Below are positions 33,277-45,356 of a stretch of 64,000 bases of DNA, one piece after another. Source of the DNA: Gymnothorax reevesii. Taxonomy: Eukaryota; Chordata; Actinopteri; Anguilliformes; Muraenidae. The translations under genes and the position numbers were made by a program. The number at the start of each line of letters is the position of its first letter. Positions within the stretch are counted from its first letter, which is position 1. The notes beneath the pieces were generated by a model, which saw nothing but the letters and a program-made list of their open reading frames with translations, was not told the origin of the DNA and did no database searches. The stretch is taken from positions 72,234,001 through 72,298,000 of the forward strand of contig CM056573.1 in assembly GCA_029721435.1 (NCBI GenBank). The letters are read 5' to 3'.

Positions 33277-35029
33277 ATCTCGAGCTGTGGGGCAGAACGA
33301 GCGACACTTTTCTCCACGGGTTTGGAAGCCCCAGTACCAGATTTACGTTTGCGTACACAATCCCGTCCCTTGCCACCGGGATGCATAGTGAGAATTTTGC
33401 GAGACCCCCGGAGCTATGGAGCCAAAATGGCGGACAACTTCCCTTCCGTGCAACCCGGAAGCAGAAGTGCGCTGACGTATCCTAACCACGCTGCTGGAGC
33501 CAGCTCAGCTAGAGTGTTAGCAACAAGCTGGTTATTAGTTGGTGAACATTTCTTCACTGGAGACATACCCGGATGAAGTGAGTTCGCTGACTTCCAAGAC
33601 TGAATTTGGCCAAACCAGCACTGAGAGATGGGAGTGCGTAAATTTTGGTCCGGAGCTCATGTGCTGCCGCCATGGTTAGAACATTCGGCCTGGAGCAGAC
33701 CGAGTGGAGGTCCTCTTCACAGATTCATAAGCCCCAGTACTAGAATTACACTTGTGCAAACATCCCGCCCCTTGTCCACGGGATGCACAGTGAACCAAAT
33801 CGAAGATTTGAGTGAGCGCCAATGCCACTGTAAGATGGGAGAGTATCCTCGTCAGATTTCCGATTAGCTACAATGCTTGACCGTGTACTACCTCCGCTGG
33901 TAGAACACGCCAACTTAGCTGGCGCTTAGCTATCCATTGTTCCATAAACAGTTTATAGCTGGCGAAGCGCCGTTGTGTAGCGGACTTGTACTAACCGCGC
34001 CGCTGGAACCAGTCCAGCAAGCAGCGTTAGAAGTTTATGGCAATCTGCCTCAGTTCGTGAACGTCCCCTCACTGGAGCTGCCCCATGACGAAACGAGTGC
34101 ACCGAATTGAAGGATCTGTAGCGAACCCCCCTGTCAGCAGCATGGCGGGAGGGTGTCATCGCCATAATTACGATTAGCCACATTGTTTGACGGTGCACTA
34201 CCCCGCGGGTAGAACGCAAGCCTCGTTGGTTGGCTAACCAGCGTTTCATTAAAAAACCCTTTTAGCTGTTGAAGCACAGATTAGCGGTTCTGTGTTGACT
34301 GGAAATGCTGAGGGAACAAGCCTCACGCATCGTGTCCCTCACTGAGCTGGTGAAAGAAGGGGAAGCCACTCTGCTCCCCCCAGTAAGGTATCCCAATGAC
34401 CATGAATGCAAACATCTGAAACAACCAGTGTGTCAGTGTGAGTAGCATGAATAACGATCTTGAAGCCAAATAAAAATAATGCCTTTTATTTGTAAATCTC
34501 CCAGAAGTAGGGCGACCAGAAGCTGCGAGGCTGCAGCAGCAGTAGACGGGGGCTGGAGCCCGCTGATGGCCGGTCCTCTGAAGACGTGCGACGACAGCTG
34601 CTCGCGGGCAGACTCCAGGCGGTCGACCATCGTCAGGACACGGTGGAGTGGGGCCAAAAGGAGATTGGCTGCCATCGGGTTCATGGCGACATCTTCGGAC
34701 ATAGTACCCTGAGCCACGGTCTCCATTTCGGCTGGGCCAGCAGACCGATGGTGAAGTCATCACTCAAGCACGAAAGGAGCTTGTCGTCCTGGAGAGGGCC
34801 GTTGTCAAGGCTTCAGACGGACCGTCGCCAGCTCTCAGGTTGGCCCCGAGCCAGCCTGGAGGGCGCACAAACTGTAACCGCCGTACATGCCCCTGCCGTG
34901 GGGACGCTTGCATAGGCGGCACGGAGCAGCCTGCGCCTGGCGTCGCCAGCCAGCCAGATGCATATTAGAGACAAAACTTAATCCATATCTTTCGCAACAC
35001 AACGATAGTGACTGAATTCCGCGAGAGTC
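33277..35029 (-). other. DIRS 5' region with possible gag remnant
   Basis: Between the RT region and the right inverted repeat. Frames such as 34433-34726 (minus) may be a decayed gag but have no motif I can name. Two or three diverged direct repeats occur (a CTCACTGGAG word near 33555 and 34070; paired lead-ins near 33340 and 33725). Confidence 0.4.
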
Positions 35030-35221
35030 CAAACTTTCATCAGGCTGAGTGAAAAAGGGAGACGAGCACTGACAGCGGCGGGGCTTTATAGGGGGTGAGT
35101 ATGCTACCCACTCCTACGGAGCAGGTGAGTTCAATTTTCTTTTCAGGCGCCGAGGCGGGGCCTCGGAGGGGTAAACCAATAGCGAAGCCCGTTAGAGGGC
35201 GGAGCACGTACGAAATAGAAC

Positions 35222-37163
35222 TAGTCCGTTGACCAGAGGATATAGTGATTGGAAAAATGCATACGGGCGCTTGTCAGAGCATGAAGGATCGCAGTGCCAC
35301 AGAGAGGCGATGATGATTTACCTTAGACGGTGTGCTAATGTTGAATGCATTGACCATGAGCTAGGAAAACAGTTTGACAGTGAATGTGCGTACTGGAGGG
35401 AGGTTTTGAAGAGAGTGGTTGTTGTGGTCAGGCATTTAGCGGAGCGAGGGCTGTCTTTCAGGGGAAGTAGTGAAATCTTTGGAAAACGGGATAATGGCAA
35501 CTTTATGGGGACGCTGGAAGTAATCAGCGAATTTGATCCCTTCCTGAAAGCGCATATTGAAAAATATGGCAATGTTGGCAAGGGAACACCCTCATACCTT
35601 TCGTCAACAACGTGTCTGGAGATTATTGAAGTGATGGGAGAGAGGGTTCTTGCAGAAATAATCAGACAAATAAAAGGGGCGAAGTATTTCTCGATCACTG
35701 TCGATTCTACACCAGACGTTGCACACACAGATCAGCTAACATTCATAATACGTTATGTGTCAACAAATGGGCGTGTTACAGAGCGTTTTGTGAAATTTCT
35801 GCCAATCGAGTCTCATACAGGAGAATCACTTTTCCAGGCTGTTCTTGATGTGTTGAATGACATGCAGATTGACATCAATAACTGTAGAGGCCAGTGTTAT
35901 GACAATGCTGCAAACATGTCTGGTACTTACAGTGGCCTACAAGCACGAATCAGGCAGATTAACTCTCTGGCTGAATGGGTACCTTGTGCCGCACACACTT
36001 TGAATTTAGTTGGGATCAACAGTGTCAACAGCTGCTTTGAGACGGATGCATTTTTCACCTTAGTACAGTCACTTTTTAACTTTGCGTCCAAATCTACATC
36101 GCGTTGGCAGACGATAACAACTGGTTTGACGCCTAATGAAAACCATAGGATCGAGACTCTTAAAAGTCTCTCCGATACTAGATGGTCAGCTCACGCATTA
36201 GCAACCAAAGCACTTCACCAGAACTATGGGAAAATTCAGGAGTCGCTATTGGAATTGAGTAAAGACCCCAGACAAAATGTAACTACACAGCGTGAAGCCG
36301 AGACATACAATGTAAAGATGGACGAATTAGAAAATGCGTTCCTGTGTAACCTATGGAACAACATATTGCACCGTTTCCACAGAACTAGTGTTGCTCTGCA
36401 GGCAGTGGAACTGGATTTATGCAATGCTGTTAACTTAGTCAGCTCATTGAAGGGTTACGTGGCCAGCCTACGTGATGATTTTGACCAATTTGAGAGTGAT
36501 GAAAAAAAAATGTCTCCAACTGTCTCTCAAAATTACAAAGCAGACACACAGAGGCATAGAAAAAGAAAAAGACTTGACGATGAATCGACGGAACCAGAGC
36601 ATGAGCGTTCGGGCCGAGACCTGTTTAGAGAAACAGTGTTTCTTGCTATAATTGACCGGCTCATTGCAGAACTAGATCGGAGATATGACTCCTATAAAAA
36701 AATTAATCAAACATTTGGATTTTTGAATAATATCTCATCCATGCCATTGCAAGATCTCTGCAGGGAAGCCTGTGAACTCCAGAAACAATATTCTGGTGAT
36801 CTTGAAGCAGATTTTGTGGAAGAGTTTGTGCAATTTAGGGAGTTTGTTAAGGAAATGCATGCCCAGGACACATCTGCTAGGTCTCTACTGCAGGTTTTGA
36901 GAGAAAGGAAACTACTGCCAGTGTTTCCAAATGTCGACATTGCCCTACGGCTCTTTTTGACTCTGCCTGTGACCAATGCCAGTGGAGAGCGCTCTTTTTC
37001 TAAATTGGCACAGGTTAAAAGTAGACTGAGATCCACTACGGGCCAATGCAGATTGAATCATCTGTCTCTCATGTCCCTTGAAAATGACATCCTGCGTGAA
37101 TTGGATTTTTCAAGTGTTATTGATGACTTCTCGACCAGAAAAGCGAGGAAGAAGAACTTCTAA
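35222..37163 (+). pseudogene. hAT transposase, C-terminal part
   Basis: Resumes in frame after the DIRS: TRGYSDWKNAYGRLSEHEGS and QCHREAM complete the zinc finger, followed by a DUF4371-like/RNase H region with candidate catalytic residues Asp (SITVDSTPD), Asp (QCYDNAANMSG) and Glu (NASGERSFSKL), VPCAAHTLNLVG, and the dimerisation end RLNHLSLMSLENDIL. Stop at 37161. Together with 28638-29413 it makes a 905-codon frame with one nonsense codon. By itself it lacks the DNA-binding domain. Confidence 0.85.
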
Positions 37164-37524
37164 GATAGAATGTAAGATTCTGGTTGATTATTATTTTGTT
37201 TATTTAGTCTTTCATTATTTCTGTCTTTCATTGCCTTCTTCTTGAGATGTACTTGAGAGGTTAAGCTGCCTAAGTATGGACGTTCCATTGTTGTTGTCAA
37301 CCTCACCAACCTAATGTTGGTCTTTCTGTTGTTCTGTTTTTGCTGTCCCAGCTGTGTGAAGTTTAATATATATAAACTAAAAAAAAAAAAAAATAGACAG
37401 TTCTTTATGATTACATGGGGGTAGGTGGTTGGTGTTGGTGGTGGTGGAGGGGGGAGGGGAGGGTGATTGGGGGCCTAAAGCAACCTGTAGCCTAGGGGCC
37501 CCTGGCCATCTTAATCCGGCCCTG

Positions 37525-37592
37525 CTCATACCCATATGGAGATCGCTTTCATGGGAACCCGAGCAGTGGATGACTTCGACATTGGGACCAAG
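37525..37592 (+). pseudogene. dpys: dpys exon 1, 3' part with donor (unit 2)
   Basis: After the second CTCATACC the exon continues from His65 (HMEIAFMG) to DIGTK, with its GTAAAA donor at 37593. Every base of the exon is still present in unit 2, only displaced by the hAT element. Confidence 0.85.
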
Positions 37593-38081
37593 GTAAAACG
37601 TGCCCTCACTTTTGAGAGGCAACGTCGTTGGTGCTTTCGATAAAAGGGTGCAAAAGCATACAAAATTTTTTCAACGAAGACAGTAGGTCGCCCATTGTCT
37701 ATTTTTTTTTTTTTTTCGTAGACCTAGATGAAACTCATGAAAACAGTTATTGCTCTTTAGACGCGTGGCTATACCTCTTTACTAGTGACATGAATAGTCC
37801 TGACGCTGACATAATGCATTCTTTCAGACCTCTGTACATGTAGAACACTAAGCTACACTGGCAAACAAAGGCTCAAACACGCTAAAACTAGCAGGTACGA
37901 CAGCATTTCGTTCAGACAAAATTGGGCACCCTTTGCCTAAAGGCACTTGGGTTTCTGAGATGCGAAGATATTGCGCAGGGAAAGCGTGGTAGTCTGGTCT
38001 CGTTCCAAGCCAGTTAGAAGCGAGGCATTTCAGAGAAACATCGGGTTCTGCGTTTCTCCCTGTATTTTCATGAGTGCAAAA
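37593..38081 (+). other. dpys intron 1, proximal part (unit 2)
   Basis: Counterpart of 3259-3780. No second exon recognised. Confidence 0.4.
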
Positions 38082-38829
38082 TATGACCAAATAATTATGT
38101 CAGAACCCAATAGTTGACTCCTATAACATTTCAATGCAGGACAGTGACCTGTTTGGGATAAATGGTTTCAAGGAAAGTTCTAACTGCATTCCACAAATTC
38201 CAACCACACTTATTTCACCTGAAAAGGCCTATTTTCAATTGCGTAATTAACATCAGGTAATGGTAAGGACATGGAATCAATAGATTGCACCTGGATGAAA
38301 TGATGTGTCATAATAAAGGTGCACGAAATTTGGTATCAACCACTTCAAGTGCCCAGTTTCTTGAAAGATGTTGCTCGTTGAATACCGAGAGAAAGTTTGC
38401 TTGGTTTGTTTCCGAAAAGGAAATTTCAAGATCACCGAAAATTTGCTTGATAAAATTCATGAACACATTTTGACTGATTATATCATTGATGATATTTGTT
38501 TGCCATTTGAATTATGTTTGACATGCAAAAAGGACTCTGGATGCCTTGTCTGACCTCAGACACTCTGGTTGACACCAAATTTTGTGCACCTTTGTTATGT
38601 AACATCATTACATCCTGGTGCAATCTATTGATTCCATGTCTGTACCATTACCTTATGCTTATTACGCAATTGAAAATAGACCTTTTCAGATGAAATAAGT
38701 GTGGGTGGAATTTGTGGAATGCAGTTAGAACTTTCCTTGAAACCATTTATCCCAAACAGGTCACTGTCCTGCAATGAACTGTTAAAGGTGTCAACTATTG
38801 GGTTCTTACATAATTATTTATTTGATCAT
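38082..38829. repeat. Long palindrome with coding-like loop (unit 2)
   Basis: Left arm 38082-38342 and right arm 38566-38829 are inverted copies of about 260 bp, with small differences (for example TCAACTATTGGGTTCT against AGAACCCAATAGTTGA). The 223-bp loop holds a 62-codon plus-strand frame (38368-38553), MLLVEYREKVCLVCFRKGN...LPFELCLTCKKDSGC, with two Cys-x2-Cys pairs suggesting a zinc-binding module. I do not recognise the family. It is probably a foldback transposon with part of a coding sequence. Unit 1 keeps only the left arm. Confidence 0.65.
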
Positions 38830-39935
38830 ACAAACAAAATGGCGGGGGGGTTTGAATTGCTAAATAGGCAATGCTTGGGGAAAATTGCAAGTTACATTCC
38901 AAAAATAAAATAAATATATCTTAGAATTCATGATTTTCTAAAAACGCAGATTTCTCAAGAATTTGCTTTGGAAATTTAATACGGTTTTCATGGTTGATAC
39001 TAGTGGGCCATATAGAACAACTTCCAAGCATTAGTTTCTCTGGGCAATTTTTCTCAACTTTCTTCAAGTTAAAACCTGGTGTGACTTTCCCATATAACAC
39101 CCTACTTTAAAAATCTATTCTATAGGACTTTAATGGTCTTTAGGACCTTCTCATAGAACAAAAGCTTGATGGAAAAGACATCATATGACTCCTTGCACTG
39201 CTCTGTCGAAGGGTGCCTGATATGTATCTGGGTTCTAGAAGTGAGAGACCGGACTAATGGCATAAAAATGTGCAATATGCAGTGATATCCACTATACTGA
39301 AGTAGCAAGGAAATCTTGTCCCTTTTAACTTTAAGGTGAGCTTAAGCACATGGGGAACCAGGCACATACCAACTCATTGATTCTCTGATCAGACTTATTG
39401 ATTGACTGACTGACCACACAACATAGCAGCATTTCAGTTACGGTATATGAAGACCTCTTTCCATTTGCTCGGCAGCAATTCGAAAATATAAATGTTTTAT
39501 GCTGTAATGGAAAACTCGTCTTCCTCTTTTGCTTATGAAGACATACAGCGGGCCATCTGTTGGGTTCAGCAAAGCAATTCAAATTGATCAGGATCAAGAA
39601 CAATCTGCATTTTTCCAGGTTAAAAGCACTGCATTGTGGAACAAGAGCGTCTATCACCGCACGAGTTTGAGCCCTGGTCGTACCAGCCGGCAGTGGATGG
39701 CAGCTTTTTCCGAGTAGCACACAGTTGGCCATTGCGCTACAGGGTCTGCCGGGGGGAAAAAAAGGATTTCTGTGGAGATTTTCAATGGAACTGTTTCCTA
39801 CAGGAATTTTCTATAAAACCTTTATCGATCGGACTTGATGCACTAAAGTTCTATAGAAATTCTATTGAACAATCTTAGAGGATTCTTATAGAGCATTTTT
39901 TGCAGGGTTGGTTCTACAGATAGTGTTTTTTCCCG
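38830..39935. other. Sequence present only in unit 2
   Basis: Together with the loop and right arm this is missing from unit 1, which joins 4003 directly to sequence matching about 39931. No gene seen; frames near 39331-39732 lack domains. The right part has TTCTATAGAAATTCTATT near 39850, possibly a small MITE. Confidence 0.45.
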
Positions 39936-40528
39936 TGGAGTTTGTGCTCAGTGAATGATAAGTATTCATCACCACAAAGGGCAGCGAAGCAAGCTTTATC
40001 TGAGAAGAAAATTGTTCGCTGTGAGAGCAAGGACTTGTTTTAGGGCAGCACTACTTTGTACTAAACCACAGCACAGCTGCCATCAGCGGTTCAGTAGTCA
40101 ACATTCATAGACACTTTATTTGGAAAAATAAACCATCTTATGAGTACAATGAGCTCCAAAATTACTGGCACTCCTGAGCGCCAATGCACAAATAATACTT
40201 TACAAATACATATTTTTAGAATGTTTTTAAACTCTGTAAACAGCATATGAATAATAGTATGCAATATTAATGTTCCAAGGGAACCAAACGAAGTCATTTT
40301 CTGATTTAATTAAAAATCAATATCCTCCAAATCAAGGTTTCATAATTAATGGCCCCCTTAAAGATCATTGTAAATAACATCTACGAAATTTAAACCAGGT
40401 ATTAATTTCCACTTATTTAAGTTTTATCTTTGTGTTAACAAACTATGGTGAGCCATTAGCTTTGGCACCCTGTTGCAATTTTATTATAGCCATGATTTCT
40501 ATTGCTTTGTCCCCTCATGACTTGTTAT

Positions 40529-40637
40529 CCCAGATAGCAAGCTCCTCCGCTCCGGATCTGCCGCGGATCTGCCCCGGCTCCAGCTGATCCGGGGCAGATC
40601 CACGGCAGATCGGGAGCGGAGGAGCTTGCCATCTGGG
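40529..40637. mobile_element. Short hairpin MITE (unit 2)
   Basis: Counterpart of 6132-6240, also AT-flanked and 109 bp, with a CCGCGG in place of CTGCGG inside the stem. Confidence 0.7.
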
Positions 40638-41206
40638 ATGTCATTTTGTTTTTCAATTTTATCAGTATTTTCTTACTTATTGTTGATTGTTTTTTATTCA
40701 ATATTTTTTCCATTTTGCCTTGAAGCACTGTGTGGTTTTTTTTATATCTGTGATAGGTGTCATGCAACTAAATTTTGCTTGTTTGCATGACACCACTGCT
40801 TCACTGGGGTGCGAAAATGAAGTAACACACATGCAATATCCCTCTGTCATCCAACACCATGAAGAAAACAAAACTTCTGTCAGTTCAAAAGAGGCAGATG
40901 GTCATAAACCTTCATTAATCTGGTAATGGCCACAACAGAAGATTCATAAACAATTGAATAAGCCTCTGGGCTCCATTGGGGCAATTATAAAAAAAAAATT
41001 CCAAACAAATAGAACTGTTGAAAACCTCAAGTGTTGGGGATCCAACTGCATTTTCCCCCCCAGGATACTGAAGAATCTCTGTGAAGGAATTGAAGGCCTT
41101 GGTGGCAGCTTGAGGTCCCCAGGTTTCCAGAAGCACCATCAGTCACCACCCCCACAACCACTGGCTCTTCGGAGGGGTTGCCAGAAGAAAGCCTTTTATA
41201 ACCAAA

Positions 41207-42344
41207 TGTTGTGATTCTGCTCTTTTGGTTTTGGTTTCTGCTATGCCTTGATCCCTTGTCATGTTTAAGTTATGTGCCTGGCTTTGCCATGTTGTTTGAT
41301 TCTGTTTAGTGACCACTGCATATGTCTGACCATTCTTAGGATCATGTATTGCGTTTTTTTTTTTTTTTGGTAATTTATATTTCATGTTTTATTATTATTT
41401 CATGCCATGTTTTCATTTCCATGCATTGCACTTCGTCTACCCTGTCTTGTCTTGTGTAGGTCTTTGCTCACGGTCCCTAGTCTTGCATACCACTCATTCG
41501 GGTGATTTATTGGTTTCTGGGTTTTCAATCTTCCTTCATTATCTCGTGTGCTTCTTTCCTCTCTCTTTTACAATCTACTAACCATACTAACAGTTTGTTG
41601 TTTTCGATAATTACTAACCCTCATTAACATTGTATATTTTTACTAACTTTCTAACATGCACTTGGGATTGTATAGCTGCACATACTAATTGACTAACAAT
41701 CTCTCAGCAGTCGCTCAATTCTAATCTCCGCCTCCTTGCCTATCCCTAATTATCTCTGCTGCAAGTTTCTGTGGATTTCCACTTATACTTTGTGCTTTCC
41801 TTTTCTTTTATCTTGGCACTTTAGTACTCCTTAACCGGAGCTGTTTTGTACTTGGGTCTGTCTTGTGATCCCTGTCTGTGTTTTGGCTACAGCCAAATTC
41901 ATGTAATTGGTTTATTCCTCATGTGTCTCTCCCTGATCATTGTTACCATTGATTGCACCTGTTCTCCCTGGTCATGTGTTTACCCCGGGTGTGTATATAA
42001 GATGTCTGTTTGGTACACTTTCTTGTCAGATCGTTCTCCCGTGCCACGTTTCTCGCCTTGATTTCTCAGTGTTTATCTTTCTGACTGGACCGTCCTTGAT
42101 ATCGAGCTTTGCCTATTCCCTGTACTTTTGCCGCATTCTTGTTTTTTGACCTGTTTTGTCTGACTACGATTTTTGTGATTGGAGCCCTGTGTATGACTCT
42201 GGATTTCGCCCTTTGGATTCTGATTTTGGATTGCGGACTTTGTACTGTTGCCAGCTCTGTTGGGGGGTTTCCCCCTTCAGAAATAAAGCCTCCTATTTGT
42301 ATTCTACTGGTTGTCGCACTTGGTTCATTTCGTAAATTCCAACA
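41207..42344 (+). repeat. Solo LTR-like element (unit 2)
   Basis: Counterpart of 6811-7963 with the same TATA-like and AATAAA signals and two small deletions near 42040 and 42112. Confidence 0.6.
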
Positions 42345-43153
42345 TTAAAAGACACAGAAGTAAGGGCTTAGTGTTTGCCAGACATCATTTAAACAGTGAC
42401 TGGAACAGGGTGCTTTGATCAGATGAGACCAAAATTGCATGTTTTGGGTTAGATGGAGCATTGGCATGTTTGGCGTGGAAACCGAGATGCATACAAGAAG
42501 AGGCAGCTCATACCCACGGTGAAATATGGTGGGTCAGTCATGTTTTGGGGCCATTTTAATTCAAGAGGTCCTGTGGCACTGGTTAAGATTAATGGCATGA
42601 AGAATTCCACCAAGGATATTTTGGCTGACGATCTGGTTGCCTTCGTCAGAACACTGAGACTTGTCCGTAGGTGGACTCTTCGACAAGACAATAACCCGAA
42701 GCATACCACAAGATCAACACAGAAATGGTTTCAGGACAACAAAGTCCAAGTTCTGCAATGACCTGAGTCCCCAGACTTTAATCCAATTGAAAACCTGTGG
42801 GCTTAGTTGAAAAGGGCAGTTGATAATTGCAAACCCAAGAATGAGAAGGCTCTCAGCGGAAGGTTCAAAATCCCCCCATATATGTCCCTTAACCTTGTCA
42901 AACATTACCGGAAAGGACTCCATGCTGTTATCGTAGCCAGAGATGGTTGCACTATGTACTAAATGAAGGGCGCCAATGATGATTAAACCTTGAATTTGTT
43001 GAAATTTATTTTGTATTAAATGATTGTTCTGATTTCGGTTGCTTCCATCAAAACATTAACTATTTCACAAATGTTGGTATGTTCTGTTTATATATTTTTT
43101 CGTATTGTTTGTGTATTGCCAGTCAGGGGTGCCAGTAATTTTGGAGCCCACTG

Positions 43154-44789
43154 TTGGTCTGTTGACATGAAAATTGAACATTGCATATCTGCAGTGGTCC
43201 GTAATGAGTTTGAATAGGCAACGAAGGCAGATGTGCTTCATACAAGTTCATTTGCCCATCCTTCCATCCATCCGTTGCCAATCCGTTATTTTGCCGATCC
43301 GGAATATTGCCTGCTTATTTGTGCCTGCATGACACATGAGCTAAAGGCATTGTAACATCCGCAGATGTTATCATACTCCACGTACATAATAAAACACGAA
43401 CCTAATAGAAATCTGCAGCTTTTTAAAAATTTGTTTAAATTTTACCTTCCCACTAATGTAACAAATCCTTGCAAATGTAAGAGTTATTATATTTATGGTA
43501 AATTTCATATTACGTTTGCATCAGGCAACTGCTATTACGGTTGTGGGATTATTACATCAAAAGCTGCAGATGTGTGTTATCTCTCTGGTTTATCACTTTT
43601 GGGAGCTGTTATGTTTGTGGGATTTGCAGACATTAATATGTCGAAGTCAGTTTGCCAATCTATTCGGCATCATGTACATTATTATGAGTCTCTCAATGCC
43701 TATGATGTCTTTGGACTTTGTAATGATAAAAAAAATTACTTGCGTGGGGAAAAAAAAACTTGCTGCGAGTTAACAATTCAACCTATCAAGCTAACCGGTA
43801 CCATAAACACATGTAAATGAGGCAATGGGTGTAGTTTAAAATGCTAATCATTCTCCAGTGTGATGAGCCTGTGTTGACTGACTCACTGTTGTGCTATGTT
43901 ATCCTCAATTGTGGTTTTTTTGGGAAAATTCAGTCTTGGTCTGTTGCTGGTGTGAGTGATGGAAATGAATCAGACTTTATTCCAGATACAAATGCATTCC
44001 CTGGAATGTGTCTGTTTTGAAGAAACATTCAGTCTCCATGCTTGGGATCTGCCAGAGCCGTTGTTGGGCCCTGATCAGAATTTGCTTTGGGGACCCCACA
44101 TTAATACAGGCTATCGTCTAAGCTTGTGCATTTGCACAACCATAACTAATTTTTCTCAGCTGCAGCAGTGTTGCTTAAGTTACTCTAATACCATTTGGAA
44201 TGTTTTACCCAATCATTATTTTTTATCTACAAAACCATAGAACACGATGTATCACTGCAGGCAAGGTTGGGTACTCTGGACAAAATTGGTACATATGCTT
44301 TTTTTTTATTTGCACTGAGATGAGGTTGCTCATCAGCATCCAAATTGCGGAGCAAATGCCAAATCAGAAGTTCATTTATGATCATAATGAATTGAATCTG
44401 CTTAAATCCATCAGTGGCAGTGATTGTAAGCTGAACGGATCATCTGCTACCTGGTGTGGGATTCAGAGCATTTTTCTTGCTTTCTTTTTGGGGCAAATTT
44501 TTTCCAAAAAAAAAAAAAAAAAGCATTTTTAGATCAGAGGTGGAAGGGATTTTCTGGGGAGGGGTGTAGGGATGCAGACTAACTTTATGCACAGACATAT
44601 ATACACAGTGCGTTTCATTTTCATTCAGTTTGTTTTCATTTCATTCATTTTACATTTCGTGGTGGTCTAATGAATTTGTTAAGCACTGTATATACATATA
44701 TAAAGGGACGGCTCGTGAACTGGCGATAGGGGAGGGTCAAACCATCCCTTAAAAATATTGATTGGTCATGACCTGTTTTCAATTTTTCA
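43154..44789. other. Unassigned AT-rich stretch (unit 2)
   Basis: Counterpart of 8776-10410. Contains the ATCC microsatellite, an A run near 44506-44521 and the frame listed separately at 43365-43820. Confidence 0.4.
43365..43820 (+). CDS. Hypothetical 151-codon Cys-rich frame (unit 2)
   Basis: Open from ATG 43365 to 43820, with ten cysteines in pairs or clusters (CKCK, NCYYGCG, KKTCCEL) and a hydrophobic stretch SGLSLLGAVMFVGF. Unit 1 loses the frame at about 9297 through a 1-base difference, ending after 135 codons. I do not recognise it, no splice or promoter signals decide the matter, and chance openness is quite possible. Confidence 0.2.
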   Translation: MLSYSTYIIKHEPNRNLQLFKNLFKFYLPTNVTNPCKCKSYYIYGKFHITFASGNCYYGCGIITSKAADVCYLSGLSLLGAVMFVGFADINMSKSVCQSIRHHVHYYESLNAYDVFGLCNDKKNYLRGEKKTCCELTIQPIKLTGTINTCK

Positions 44790-45335
44790 ATCATTCATTT
44801 AAATTACCATTTCAAAAGCTCCAAAAACTCTCAACATTATCAGGTGTGGTCATATTTCAGTAATAACGCACACCTGTCAACTCTCAGGCATTCCGCGTGA
44901 ATTTTAGTGGTATACTTGCGTTCCATTGCTGTAGTCAGCAATTATTCAATCACCGTATGTGTAAGAGATTCTCACATGGAACTGAAGTCCTTGTGCATGG
45001 AGGTTTATCAGTTTCACCTGCGTTATGACTCCGGACTTCTCATGCTTTTCTTCACTCGGGTTGGAAGAAATGTGTGTGCTTCATGATTGTTTAAATTGTT
45101 TAAATGAAATAAGATCATTGGAAGCAGTGGAATTGCATAAAGATGTTTCAAATTATCTTATTTCATTTAAACTATTTGAACGTTAATGAAACACATGCCA
45201 CGCTTCCAACCCCCGAGTAAAGAAAAGCGTTAGAAGTCCGGAGTCGTAATCGGTATGCGTTATATAAGAAACCAGGCCACACCTGATAATGTTGAGAGTT
45301 TTAGGAGTTTCTGTAATGGTAGTTTAAAGGAATGG
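44790..45335. mobile_element. Foldback element C (unit 2)
   Basis: Counterpart of 10411-10958 with the same palindromic arms. Confidence 0.6.
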
Positions 45336-45356
45336 TCACAACCTGTTTTCAATCAA

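Larger units (their letters stand above)
29414..35221 (-). mobile_element. DIRS-type retrotransposon nested in the hAT element
   Basis: A 5,808-bp element on the minus strand with inverted terminal repeats (29458-29625 against 35030-35201). An internal complementary region at 29650-29752 spells the complement of the left end joined to the complement of the right end. That arrangement, plus YLDD reverse transcriptase, RNase H and tyrosine recombinase, defines DIRS elements. AGAAC occurs at both edges (29409-29413 and 35217-35221) as the likely recombination core, with no longer target duplication. Coding regions are frameshifted and a homopolymer run splits the reverse transcriptase, so this copy is inactive. 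Confidence 0.9.
28290..37524 (+). mobile_element. hAT transposon in dpys exon 1 (unit 2 only)
   Basis: A 9,235-bp element between two exact copies of CTCATACC (28282-28289 and 37525-37532), the 8-bp duplication typical of hAT. Left end CTGGGCCAGATCAA and inverted right end CAGGGCCGGATTAA match imperfectly; both ends carry a further GCCTAGGGGCCCC word. It carries a plus-strand transposase in two parts, separated by a DIRS element. Without the DIRS it is about 3.4 kb. The right side has an A run (37380-37393) and a GGT/GGGA-rich simple repeat (37425-37465). Confidence 0.93.
40147..43153 (+). mobile_element. Old Tc1-like transposon with nested hairpin and LTR (unit 2)
   Basis: Counterpart of 4225-8775 without the DD34E element. 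TIR word CTCCAAAATTACTGGCACTC on the left and GGTGCCAGTAATTTTGGAG on the right. Transposase scraps at about 40860-41200 and 42345-42820. Dead. Confidence 0.8.
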
